Notes under the pieces: generated by a model
What the model saw: the letters and a program-made list of their open reading frames with translations, nothing else
Databases searched by the model: none
Told to the model about the DNA's origin: nothing
Shown: positions 7,847 through 15,382 of the stretch, one piece after another
Numbering within the stretch: the first letter of the stretch is position 1
Layout: every line of letters starts with the position of its first letter
DNA from: Phosphoribacter sp037045055
GTDB taxonomy: Bacteria > Actinomycetota > Actinomycetes > Actinomycetales > Dermatophilaceae
Assembly (NCBI GenBank): GCA_037045055.1
Contig: JBAOHJ010000003.1
Span: 806,001-870,000 of the forward strand
Direction of reading: 5' to 3'
DNA: 64,000 bases
Program-made: the position numbers and the translations under genes

Positions 7847-8450
7847 TCAGTGGGCACCAGTCGCCCGCGGGCGATCCCGTTCCCAACGCGCGGCGACGAC
7901 GCCGCTCTCGGGCCTCCTGCGCGTGCCGACCTTCGCCACCGTCGCCACCGGGCTGGCCGTCGGTGGTCACGCCCTCGCCAGTGGCTGCTCGCCCTCGCTC
8001 CGATCCGTCGCAGTCCTCGCCGCAGGCGCCTCGCTGGGGCGACTGGCGCTCGGGCGACGGACTGCACGATTGGCGCCGCTCGTCATACTCACTTTGGCCA
8101 GCCAACTCGTCGGCCACCTCGTGCTCGCTGCTCAGGGAGATGTGGGCCAGCCCGTGGGGCATCGCCACGCGAGCGCCGTGGCCGTCCCCGTCGTCACGGA
8201 TGACGCCGGCCTCTCGGCGGGCATGCTCGCGGCCCACACTCTGGCCGCCCTGCTCTGTGCCTTGTGGATGCACCGCGGCGAGACCCGGGCAGCCGCTTTG
8301 GCCCGGCGTCTCACCCACCCGCTTCCGCTCCTGCTCCCGGCCGGCCCGCGCGCCCACCGCGCCGGGCCCGTCGAGCGCGCAATGCGTGTCCTCGTGTCGC
8401 GCATCGTTCGGTCACCAGCCCTCGGCCGGGCACCACCGCCTTCCGCCTAG
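7827..8450 (+). CDS. Small multi-TM membrane protein of a probable metal cluster
   Basis: About 207 aa with hydrophobic segments TFATVATGLAVGGHALAS, LVILTLASQLVGHLVL and GMLAAHTLAALLCALWM followed by HRGE. Proteins with this WxHRGE-like end are common beside copper or PepSY genes in actinobacteria (my recollection; not a named family). The ATG at 7827 could be a leaderless start. The alternative, GTG 7923 just before the first helix, lacks a clear ribosome-binding site. The next gene encodes a PepSY protein with a Met/His-rich segment, and a BlaI-type repressor diverges upstream. Confidence 0.6.
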   Translation: MLSTGCSQWAPVARGRSRSQRAATTPLSGLLRVPTFATVATGLAVGGHALASGCSPSLRSVAVLAAGASLGRLALGRRTARLAPLVILTLASQLVGHLVLAAQGDVGQPVGHRHASAVAVPVVTDDAGLSAGMLAAHTLAALLCALWMHRGETRAAALARRLTHPLPLLLPAGPRAHRAGPVERAMRVLVSRIVRSPALGRAPPPSA

Positions 8451-8802
8451 CCGTTCCGGACATGTCCCACAGGCCGGGCCGCCCTGAGCCCGCCCCAGGT
8501 TGCTCGCGACATGACGCGACGCCTCGGAATGCACGCGCACCGGCGGCCTCGTCTTGCTCCCCATCGTGGCGGCGGCATCCCCCGGGACCTCACTCGGGCA
8601 GTCGCTGTCGCCGGACATCGCCGATCGCGGTTGCGGCATACCGGCGGTTGGGGTCATGTGGACGTTCAGACCAGCTGGACCTCGTACTCCTTTCATCCGC
8701 GGGCGGAGCCCAGCGGTCTTGACCCGCCCCGAATGCCAGCCGGGCACGTCCCGGCGATCCCTCCCACTCTCCCAGACTCTCTGCATCATCCCTGGAGGCA
8801 CG
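8451..8802. other. Intergenic stretch, no gene seen
   Basis: A 352-bp spacer between the membrane gene and the PepSY gene. It holds one copy of the CGGCATAC word (about 8636). I saw no convincing coding frame, no second CTACA-N3-TGTAG operator and no clear promoter. It ends with the GGAGG ribosome-binding site of the PepSY gene. Confidence 0.5.
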
Positions 8803-10365
8803 ATGTCCACCACCCTCGGCTCCGTAGCGCCCGTCGACGAGCCCAACCCGCCGTTTGAAGCTCGCACCCCCTCCGCCGAGCCCAAGAGTCACACGTCCGG
8901 TCTGTTCCGCGCCTTCTGGCGCTGGCACTTCTACGCCTCGATCATCGTTATCCCGATCTTCGCCATGCTGTCCATCACCGGCCTGGTCATCCTGTTCAAG
9001 TGGCAAGTCGACCCGGCCCTCAACCCGGGGGTGCTGACTGTGACGCCCCCAGCCCACACCGCGACGATCAGCCCCTCTCAGCAGGAGGCCGCCGTGCTGG
9101 CCCTCCATCCCGACGCCACGGTCACCGCCGTTCAGTTCGGCGCGGATGATCGCACGACCGTGTTCACCGCAGACCTCGTTGACGGCACGACCCGCAACAT
9201 CTACGTCGACCCGTGGACGGGGAAGACTACCGGCGAGCTGGACGGCGACCAACTGCCCAGCAGCGTCGCGACGCTCATCCACGGTCAGCTCATCTTCGGC
9301 GAGATCTCCACGCCGAAGCTGTTCGCCGACCCGGTGACCGGCAAGCCCTTCACCCCCGGCACCCTGGGGGACCGCATCATCGAGCTCGCTGCCTGCTGGG
9401 GTCTGGTCATGACCCTGACCGGCTACTACCTGTTCTTCAAGGGTCGCAAGGCACGTCTGCGCCGCGTCGCCGCGGGGGCGAAGGGCGCCGTCATGCGCCA
9501 CCGCCACGGACTCATCGGCGCGATAGCCGGCCTGTGGATCCTCATGCTCGTCGGCTCCGGGTTGCCCTGGGCGGGCTTGTGGGGGGCCAAGGTTCAAGCA
9601 CTGGCCACGGGCACCGGCTTCAGCCTCTGGGGTGAGGACCCGGGTGCGACCTCCACGCTGGGTGACAAACTCACCGCCGCCGGCAACACGACGGCCCCGG
9701 CGCCGTGGGCCGAGGGCGCCGCGACCCTGCCCACGAGTGACCCATCCATGGCCGGGATGCCCGGAATGGACCACGGCACGGCGCAAGCGGCCGGCGGGGT
9801 CACCGGTCGCATCTCCCTCGACCGGGTCGTCGCCACGGCAGTCCAGGACGGGCTCCCCGGTCCCTACTTCGTCCTCTACCCCGACGCCGACGACGCCGTC
9901 TTCTCGGTCATGTCGGACATGTGGCACGACAAGAGCGCACCGGCATACACCGACACGACGATGGAGAAGGTCACCCACGTCGACCAGTACTCCGCAGCGG
10001 TCGTCGGTCGATACGGCTTCGACGAGTACTCGCCGACGGCGAAGCTCGTCTCCCAGACCATCGCCTTGCATGAGGGTCAGCGGTTCGGCTCGCTCAATTT
10101 CGTTGCTAGCGCTCTGTTCTGCGTCGCGATCCTCTTCCTGTGCGTCACCGGGCCGATCATGTGGTGGCGGCGCCGTCCCCGGGGTGCGCTCGGGGCGCCC
10201 CGGGGCGGTATGCCGTTGCGCCAGTCGCCGTGGCTACTCGTCGTGCTCGTCGCGCTCGGGATCTTCCTGCCGCTGTTCGGCCTGTCGCTGCTCGCCGCCT
10301 TCCTCGTCGACCTGCTCGTCATCCGCCGTCGTCCCGCCGTCGCACAGTTCCTCGGCCGCGTCTGA
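8803..10365 (+). CDS. PepSY-associated transmembrane protein (PiuB-like)
   Basis: A 520-aa protein with about five helices (FYASIIVIPIFAMLSITGLV, ELAACWGLVMTLTGYYLFF, GLWILMLVGSGLPW, ALFCVAILFLCVTGPIMWW, LLVVLVALGIFLPLFGLS), two large extracytoplasmic PepSY-type regions between them, and the final PxxxxS/L membrane pair typical of the PepSY_TM family. Members are implicated in iron or copper uptake or reduction. The second external region contains MAGMPGMDHG, a likely metal-binding cluster. The ATG at 8803 has GGAGG upstream. Copper is the metal I favour because of the Met/His motif and the neighbouring BlaI/CopY-type repressor; this is inference. Confidence 0.85.
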   Translation: MSTTLGSVAPVDEPNPPFEARTPSAEPKSHTSGLFRAFWRWHFYASIIVIPIFAMLSITGLVILFKWQVDPALNPGVLTVTPPAHTATISPSQQEAAVLALHPDATVTAVQFGADDRTTVFTADLVDGTTRNIYVDPWTGKTTGELDGDQLPSSVATLIHGQLIFGEISTPKLFADPVTGKPFTPGTLGDRIIELAACWGLVMTLTGYYLFFKGRKARLRRVAAGAKGAVMRHRHGLIGAIAGLWILMLVGSGLPWAGLWGAKVQALATGTGFSLWGEDPGATSTLGDKLTAAGNTTAPAPWAEGAATLPTSDPSMAGMPGMDHGTAQAAGGVTGRISLDRVVATAVQDGLPGPYFVLYPDADDAVFSVMSDMWHDKSAPAYTDTTMEKVTHVDQYSAAVVGRYGFDEYSPTAKLVSQTIALHEGQRFGSLNFVASALFCVAILFLCVTGPIMWWRRRPRGALGAPRGGMPLRQSPWLLVVLVALGIFLPLFGLSLLAAFLVDLLVIRRRPAVAQFLGRV

Positions 10366-10369
10366 CCCT

Positions 10370-10682
10370 GCAGCGACGTGCGGGGACATGCCGCCCGCAC
10401 GTCGGGCACGGCATACTCCCGGGCGAACAACCGGCCGATCCCGCCGCGCCGCAGGACGACCATGTCCAGGATCGAGCCCGCACCGGCGACCATCCCGGGC
10501 GACCGGCGAGACCGTCAACCCCGCGATCGCACCGGGTCGGACTTCACCGTCAGATGCTCCTCGGCGAGCTCACGAAGCCCAGCCCGATCGCCGACGCGAC
10601 CCCCTGGACAATCCACCGACGACGCCAAGTTCGGGTCGTCGAACACCACCGAGGTCCGACCAAGAGTGTGAGAGATTCGCAT
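10370..10682 (-). pseudogene. Remnant of an IS1380-family transposase
   Basis: On the minus strand from 10682 the text MRISHTLGRTSVVFDDPNL, then RAGLRELAEEHLTV, then in another frame MVAGAGSILDMVVLRRGG and IGRLFAREYA resembles the N-terminal quarter of IS1380-type transposases (the VTFDDPNLV ... GMVAGADSIDDMDLLRHGG region). At least one frameshift separates the parts and the catalytic remainder is missing; the match stops at the end of the PepSY gene. This is a decayed fragment, not a mobile element. No terminal inverted repeats were identified. Confidence 0.65.
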
Positions 10683-10826
10683 CCCAAAGGTGCACGTCCG
10701 GGTTGAGCTCATTGAGGCGGTCGCACGTCCCAACCTCCCAGCCGGCAAGGGCATCCTCGCGTTTCGGCACGCTCACGACGCCCAACAGACCCCGACCCTC
10801 GGTGCACCAGCGCTTAGGGTTGGTCC

Positions 10827-11546
10827 ATGGCTCGGGGACTGGCAGGACGTCGGATCGGCTGGTGGGCGGCGCCGCTGGCGCTGCTGCTGGCCGGGTGCAC
10901 GACCACCGCCTCGCCGACCCCGTCGGCGTCGTCGGCGTCGGCCACGACGACCCTCGGCCCCACCGAGTCGGCCAGCCCGACCGGGTCCACCACCGACCCG
11001 TCCGCCACGGTCACGACCGGCACCGCGTCGGGCACCCCCACGGCGCCGCCCTCGCCGGTGGCCCTGCCGACCGCCTTCGTCCCCGTCAACCAGGTGATCA
11101 AGGACCCCGACCTCGGCCACGAGGTCAAGGTCAACCGCATCGTGCGCGCCCTGCCCTGGCCGGACGGGTATGCCGCCTCGGCGGCGGCATACGAGCTGGT
11201 CGGGGTGGAGATGACGTGGACGCCCGGCGTGACCTACACGGCGGCTCTGCGCCAGGTGGACTTCTCCCTCGTCACCGGCAGCCAGTTCCCCAATCGGCCC
11301 GACCCGCTGATCGACCCGCTGCTGAGCGCCGCGGCGTGGCCGCTGCTGCCGGCCACCCTGCCCAACGGGCAGAGCGCCACCGGCTGGCTGGTGTTCAAGG
11401 TCGACCCCAAGGACGCGACGACGATGCGTCTGGACTACACCCGCCCGGCGTCCCGGGTGACCGACACCGGGCAGACCTTCGCCAAGACGGTGTTCAGCGC
11501 GCCGGTCGTCGGTGCGGCACCGGTGCCGTCGACCCCTACAGGCTGA
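10827..11546 (+). CDS. Lipoprotein with Ser/Thr-rich linker
   Basis: A 239-aa protein with an Arg-rich start, hydrophobic helix and lipobox LLLAGC, so it is probably anchored to the outer face of the membrane. A long Ser/Thr/Pro linker leads to a beta-rich domain (HEVKVNRIVRALPWPDGY, YELVGVEMTWTPGVTY, GQSATGWLVFKVDP) reminiscent of DUF4352-type immunoglobulin-like domains of unknown function. The gene is convergent with murB; their 3' ends overlap by 11 nt. A perfect 10-bp inverted repeat built of the CGGCATAC word lies inside it at about 11167-11191. Confidence 0.8.
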   Translation: MARGLAGRRIGWWAAPLALLLAGCTTTASPTPSASSASATTTLGPTESASPTGSTTDPSATVTTGTASGTPTAPPSPVALPTAFVPVNQVIKDPDLGHEVKVNRIVRALPWPDGYAASAAAYELVGVEMTWTPGVTYTAALRQVDFSLVTGSQFPNRPDPLIDPLLSAAAWPLLPATLPNGQSATGWLVFKVDPKDATTMRLDYTRPASRVTDTGQTFAKTVFSAPVVGAAPVPSTPTG

Positions 11547-12627
11547 CGCCCACGAGCACCGGCTCGGGGTGCAGGCGCACTCCGAAGGTCGCCTGGACGC
11601 CGTCCCGGACCCGGCGCGCGAGGGCGAGGACGTCCGCGGCGCTGGCCGTGCCGCGGTTGGTCACCGCGAGGGTGTGCTTGGTGGACAGGGCGGCCGGGCC
11701 TGGCAGGCCGAAGCCCTTGCCGAAGCCGGCGCGCTCGATGAGCCACGCCGCGCTTGTCTTCACCGCGCCACCCGGTTGGGGCCAGGCCGGCGGGGGGTGA
11801 CCGGGGCCCAGGCGCCCGCCCACCCGGGCGGTCAGCCCGGCGAACTCTCCCCCGGTGAGGACCGGGTTGGTGAAGAACGACCCGCAGCTCCAGGTGTCGT
11901 GGTCCGCCTCGTCCAGGACCATGCCGCGGCGTCGGCGCTGCTGCAGGACCGCCGCCCGCGCCGCCGCCAACGGCACCCGCTCGCCCACGGCCACGCCCAG
12001 CTGGGCCGCCAGATCGGGGTAGCCGACCGGCGCGCCGAGGCTGCACAACGGCAGCTGCAGGACGACGTCGAGGACGACGTATCGACCGGCGGCCCGCTTG
12101 AACCGCGAGTCACGGTAGGCGAACTCGCAGTCGGCCGCGGCGAGCGTGCGCACCCCACCGGCGCTGCGGTCCCACACCCGGACCTGGGCCAGGGTCTGGG
12201 CGATCTCCTGGCCGTAGGCGCCGACGTTCTGGATCGGCGTGGCTCCCACGCAGCCCGGGATGCCGGACAGCGCCTCGACGCCCGACCAGCCCTGCGACAC
12301 GGCAAGCGCGACGAACTCGTCCCACGGCTCGCCGGCGGCGACACGCACCGTCGCCCCCGAGCAGGCATCGGCCGACTCGACCTGGATGCCGCGGGTGGCC
12401 ACCCGCACGACGGTGCCCCGCCAGCCGGCGTCGGCGATGACGACGTTCGACCCGCCGCCGAGGATGATCAGCGGCTGCCCCGCCGCGTCGCCCTCGCGGA
12501 TCGCCTCGACGAGCTCGTCGGTGCTGCCCGCCGTGACGAGCCGGTCGGCGGGGCCGCCGACCCGCATCGTCGTCAGTGCGGCGAGCGGCAGGTCGTGGCG
12601 CTCGCGGGGCGCCGTCGCCGCCGGCAC
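11536..12627 (-). CDS. murB: UDP-N-acetylenolpyruvoylglucosamine reductase
   Basis: MurB uses FAD and NADPH to reduce UDP-GlcNAc-enolpyruvate to UDP-MurNAc in cytoplasmic peptidoglycan synthesis. The 363-aa product has the FAD-binding region TTMRVGGPADRLV and GGGSNVVIADAGW, GIPGCVGATPIQNVGAYGQE, and the catalytic-Ser region SCGSFFTNPVL, with the C-terminal KHTLAVTNRGTASAADVL. The start is a GTG at 12627, 7 nt after the stop of the upstream dehydratase gene, so the two are probably in one operon. Confidence 0.95.
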   Translation of the reverse strand: MPAATAPRERHDLPLAALTTMRVGGPADRLVTAGSTDELVEAIREGDAAGQPLIILGGGSNVVIADAGWRGTVVRVATRGIQVESADACSGATVRVAAGEPWDEFVALAVSQGWSGVEALSGIPGCVGATPIQNVGAYGQEIAQTLAQVRVWDRSAGGVRTLAAADCEFAYRDSRFKRAAGRYVVLDVVLQLPLCSLGAPVGYPDLAAQLGVAVGERVPLAAARAAVLQQRRRRGMVLDEADHDTWSCGSFFTNPVLTGGEFAGLTARVGGRLGPGHPPPAWPQPGGAVKTSAAWLIERAGFGKGFGLPGPAALSTKHTLAVTNRGTASAADVLALARRVRDGVQATFGVRLHPEPVLVGVSL

Positions 12628-12634
12628 GAGCGGC

Positions 12635-13060
12635 TCAGTCGAGCCGGACCACCGCGGTGGCCTTGCCGAGCACGGGGGTGTCGCCGCAGGTCACGGTGAG
12701 CGAGACGGTCGCGGTCTTGGCCTCCGGGTCGACCGCGCTGACCTCGCCGGCGACGGCGAGATCGGCACCGTCCTCGTAGTCCACCGGGACCATGCTGGTG
12801 AACCGCGTCGAGTAGGACACGATCCGCCCGACGTCGCCGCACCAGTCGATAACGGGGGCGATGGCCGCGCCCATGCTGTACATCCCGTGGGCGATGACGT
12901 TGGGCAGCCCGACCTTCTTGGCGAAGGCCTCGTCCCAGTGGATCCGGTTGCGGTCCAGCGACGCGCCGGCATACTGCACCAGCGTCGCGCGCTCGATGTG
13001 GATGGTCCGGCCGGGGAGCTGGTCGCCGACCGAGACCTGGTCGAGGGTCAGCGCGGGCAT
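12635..13060 (-). CDS. MaoC-type (R)-hydratase/dehydratase, HadB-like
   Basis: A 141-aa hot-dog-fold protein. The catalytic loop DRNRIHWDEAFAKKVGLPNV with the following AHGMYSMG contains the Asp and His of MaoC-type hydratases/dehydratases (in HadB, the catalytic subunit). In mycobacteria HadB pairs with HadA to dehydrate 3-hydroxyacyl-ACP in FAS-II, and the genes sit between rpmG and secE just as here. The start codon overlaps the hadA-like stop (TGATG). No FAS-II or mycolate genes are in the window, so the substrate is unknown. Confidence 0.88.
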   Translation of the reverse strand: MPALTLDQVSVGDQLPGRTIHIERATLVQYAGASLDRNRIHWDEAFAKKVGLPNVIAHGMYSMGAAIAPVIDWCGDVGRIVSYSTRFTSMVPVDYEDGADLAVAGEVSAVDPEAKTATVSLTVTCGDTPVLGKATAVVRLD

Positions 13061-13506
13061 CAGTTGCCTCCTCGCACGACGACGGTGGAGCGGGTGGTGC
13101 AGATCGGGTCGCCGGACGTGGCGGTCAGCTCGCAGCGGGTGAGGACCATGGTGTTGTTGCCGGCGGCGCGGATGCCGTCGACGTGGAACGTCCCGACCAC
13201 CTCGTCGCCGGCGGTGAGCGGGCGGTGGTGGGTGAAGCTCTGCTCGCCGTGCACGACCCGGCCGAAGTCGATCCCCGAGGTGGGGTCCACCATGAGGGCG
13301 AGCTCGGCCCGCTGGGAGATGACCACGGCGAAGGTCGGCGGGGCGATGACGTCACGGTAACCGCGGGCCCGGGCCACCTCGGCGTCGAAGTGCGCCGGGT
13401 CGCTGGACCCGACGGCGTCGGCGAACTCGGCGATCTTGGCCGCACTCACGGGATAGGGCTTGGTGGGCTCGAACTCACGCTCGACGAGATCAGGGTTGAC
13501 TGGCAT
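13060..13506 (-). CDS. MaoC N-terminal-type dehydratase subunit, HadA-like
   Basis: A 148-aa FAS1-like/MaoC N-terminal domain protein (PYPVSAAKIAEFADAVG, GYRDVIAPPTFAVV, VVHGEQSFTHHRPLTAGDEV). It resembles HadA/HadC, the substrate-binding, non-catalytic partner of HadB. It directly precedes the catalytic-type gene with a 1-nt overlap and follows rpmG in the mycobacterial order. The ATG at 13506 starts MPVNPDLVEREFEPT. Confidence 0.88.
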   Translation of the reverse strand: MPVNPDLVEREFEPTKPYPVSAAKIAEFADAVGSSDPAHFDAEVARARGYRDVIAPPTFAVVISQRAELALMVDPTSGIDFGRVVHGEQSFTHHRPLTAGDEVVGTFHVDGIRAAGNNTMVLTRCELTATSGDPICTTRSTVVVRGGN

Positions 13507-13515
13507 GGCCGCAGC

Positions 13516-13791
13516 CTAGCCGGACCGCGCGCCGGTATGCCGGGTGCCCCGAAGGCGCCGGGGGTGGCCGCGAGGGGCCACCACCGCCCAGCCACTGCGG
13601 CGGACGCGGTGCGCGGCCCGCATCGCGGCCCGGGTGAGCCGCGCCGAGAGCCGGGGGCCGTCTGCCGGACCTGGGGCCCGCAGGTGCGCGAGCGCGTCGT
13701 CGGGGTCGTGCACCGTGACGTACACCGTCCGGGGGGTCGGGTCGGGGCGGCCCAGACCCGTGACGAGCTTGGCCAGCGGCATACCGAACAC
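13516..13791 (-). CDS. Possible small hypothetical protein upstream of hadA-like gene
   Basis: A 91-codon frame from GTG 13791 (MFGMPLAKLVTGLGRPDPT...) ending 9 nt before the hadA-like start. The first half (TPRTVYVTVHDPDDALAHLR) looks protein-like and third positions are nearly all G/C; the end is Arg-rich and looks less like a folded protein. No Shine-Dalgarno site is present, but TACCCT on the minus strand (13804-13799) ends 7 nt before the GTG, as expected for a leaderless start. No family was recognised. Confidence 0.35.
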   Translation of the reverse strand: MFGMPLAKLVTGLGRPDPTPRTVYVTVHDPDDALAHLRAPGPADGPRLSARLTRAAMRAAHRVRRSGWAVVAPRGHPRRLRGTRHTGARSG

Positions 13792-13940
13792 GCGCGGTAG
13801 GGTACCCGCCCGCGCCGGCCCCGGCGGGGACGTACGCGCCGAGGGCCTGCGGATGTCGACGTGGCGTCGTCATCCCCCGTGCCCTGGACATGCGACGGCC
13901 GCGCCCGAGGGACGCGGCCGTGGTGGTGGGCAGGGTGCGG

Positions 13941-14111
13941 TCAGCGGGTCTCGCGGTGCTCGGTGTGCTTGCCGCACTTGGGGCAGAACTTGTTCATGGA
14001 GAGCCGGTCCGGGTCATTGCGCCGGTTCTTCTTGGTGATGTAGTTGCGGTCCTTGCACTCGGTGCAGGCCATGGTGATCTTGGGCCGGACGTCGGTGGTC
14101 TTGCTGGCCAT
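13941..14111 (-). CDS. rpmG: 50S ribosomal protein L33, zinc-binding form
   Basis: The 56-aa product begins MASKTTDVRPKITMACTECK and ends CGKHTEHRETR. The two Cys pairs (CTEC and CPKC) make this the zinc-containing (C+) L33, whose use can be replaced by a Cys-free paralogue under zinc limitation in actinobacteria. It lies just downstream of tRNA-Thr and tRNA-Met, as rpmG2 does in mycobacteria. The ATG at 14111 has AGCAGGA upstream. Confidence 0.97.
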   Translation of the reverse strand: MASKTTDVRPKITMACTECKDRNYITKKNRRNDPDRLSMNKFCPKCGKHTEHRETR

Positions 14112-14200
14112 GTGTCCTGCTCTCGGGTCGGCGGCGGTGCGCGGCGGGCGCGAACGCGACGCACCACGATACGGGGGCCGGGCCGATCCCGGAAATCCCC

Positions 14201-14277
14201 TGGTAGCGGGAGCGGGGCTCGATCCCGCGACCTCACGATTATGAGTCGTGCGCTCTGACCAGCTGAGCTATCCCGCC
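14201..14277 (-). tRNA. tRNA-Met (CAT anticodon)
   Basis: The minus-strand gene starts GGCGGGATAGCTCAG, has anticodon loop CTCATAA and ends TCCCGCT-A-CCA, so CCA is encoded. The G1 partner is T72 (G-U), and the D-stem and body look like the elongator type rather than initiator, which usually has a mismatched first pair and GGG anticodon-stem pairs. Confidence 0.93.
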
Positions 14278-14310
14278 AGGTGCGCCGCAGCCTCGACAGA
14301 CCGCGACGAG

Positions 14311-14383
14311 AGCCCCAATAGGGAATCGAACCCTAGACCTTTTCCTTACCATGGAAACGCTCTGCCGACTGAGCTATTGGGGC
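14311..14383 (-). tRNA. tRNA-Thr (GGT anticodon)
   Basis: The minus-strand gene starts GCCCCAATAGCTCAG, has anticodon stem TTTCC/GGAAA with loop ATGGTAA (GGT), T-loop GGTTCGATTCC and acceptor end TTGGGGC plus discriminator T. CCA is not encoded. It is 33 nt upstream of tRNA-Met. Confidence 0.95.
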
Positions 14384-14506
14384 CGCGGGCAGACGTTGAG
14401 CCCGCCCCGTGGTGCGTCCGACAGGGTACACGTTCGGCGACGCCGGCCCGTAATCAGCACCGGTGGCCAGCGGCTCTCCGTCGACGCTGCAACACAAGGA
14501 GCCGGT

Positions 14507-15316
14507 ATGCCGTGGGTCGCCGTGCCGCTGGGCCTGCTCACCGGCCTGGTCATGGGTGCCCTGGGCGGCGGCGGGGCGATCCTCACCATCCCGGTCCTGG
14601 TGTTCCTGCTGGGCCAGGACCCGCACACCGCGACCACCGAGGCCCTGCTCGTCGTCGGTATCGGCGCCCTGGCCGGGTCGGTCGGGCCGCTGCGCGGGCG
14701 CCAGGCCCGCGCCGGGCCGGCGGCGCTGCTGGCCCTGGCCGGGCTGCCGGGGACGTATGCCGGCTCGCGGCTGTCCGCGGCTGTCGCGCCGTCGGTGCTG
14801 CTCGTGCTCTTGGCCGCCCTGCTCGTCGTCGTCGCCGGGCTGATGCTGCGTCACCGCCCGGATGCCGCCGGGCCGGGGCCGGGCTCGCCGCGGGACGGCG
14901 CGCGAACGTCGCATGGACAGGCCGCCGCGAGGACCGCAGCTCGCCCCCACCCGGTCGCCGTGGCGCTGGTCGGGGTGGGCGTGGGGGCGCTCACCGGCTT
15001 CTTCGGGGTCGGCGGTGGCTTCGCCGTCGTCCCGGCGCTGACCCTCGTGCTCGGTTCCCCGATGGCGGACGCCGTCGGCACCTCGCTGTTGGTCATCGCC
15101 CTCAACAGCGCGACGGCGTTGGTCGCTCGGCTCGGCCACGGCGTCGAGCTCGACTGGTGGCTCGTCGCGCTGTTCGCGGCCGGGGCCGCCCTGGGCAGCA
15201 TCGCCGGGGTTCGCCTGGCCCGGCGGGCCTCCCCGGAGACGCTGACCCGCGGGTTCGGGCTGCTGCTGCTGGCCATCGCGGCATACATGCTCGTCGATGC
15301 CGTGGTGCGGCACTGA
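14507..15316 (+). CDS. TSUP (TauE/SafE) family permease
   Basis: A 269-aa membrane protein with two homologous halves, each opening with a Gly-rich motif: GLLTGLVMGALGGGGAILT and GVGVGALTGFFGVGGGFAVV. About eight helices, joined by a His/Arg-rich cytoplasmic loop. TSUP proteins export or import small organic or sulfur anions such as sulfite or sulfoacetate; the substrate here cannot be told. The ATG at 14507 has AAGGAG upstream. The gene diverges from the tRNA-Thr/tRNA-Met/rpmG block. Confidence 0.88.
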   Translation: MPWVAVPLGLLTGLVMGALGGGGAILTIPVLVFLLGQDPHTATTEALLVVGIGALAGSVGPLRGRQARAGPAALLALAGLPGTYAGSRLSAAVAPSVLLVLLAALLVVVAGLMLRHRPDAAGPGPGSPRDGARTSHGQAAARTAARPHPVAVALVGVGVGALTGFFGVGGGFAVVPALTLVLGSPMADAVGTSLLVIALNSATALVARLGHGVELDWWLVALFAAGAALGSIAGVRLARRASPETLTRGFGLLLLAIAAYMLVDAVVRH

Positions 15317-15382
15317 GGCTGCCCTCCGTCGCGCGGGGGGACGGGCCCGGGCAGACTGCCCCCGTGAGCGAAGGGAGCGGCG

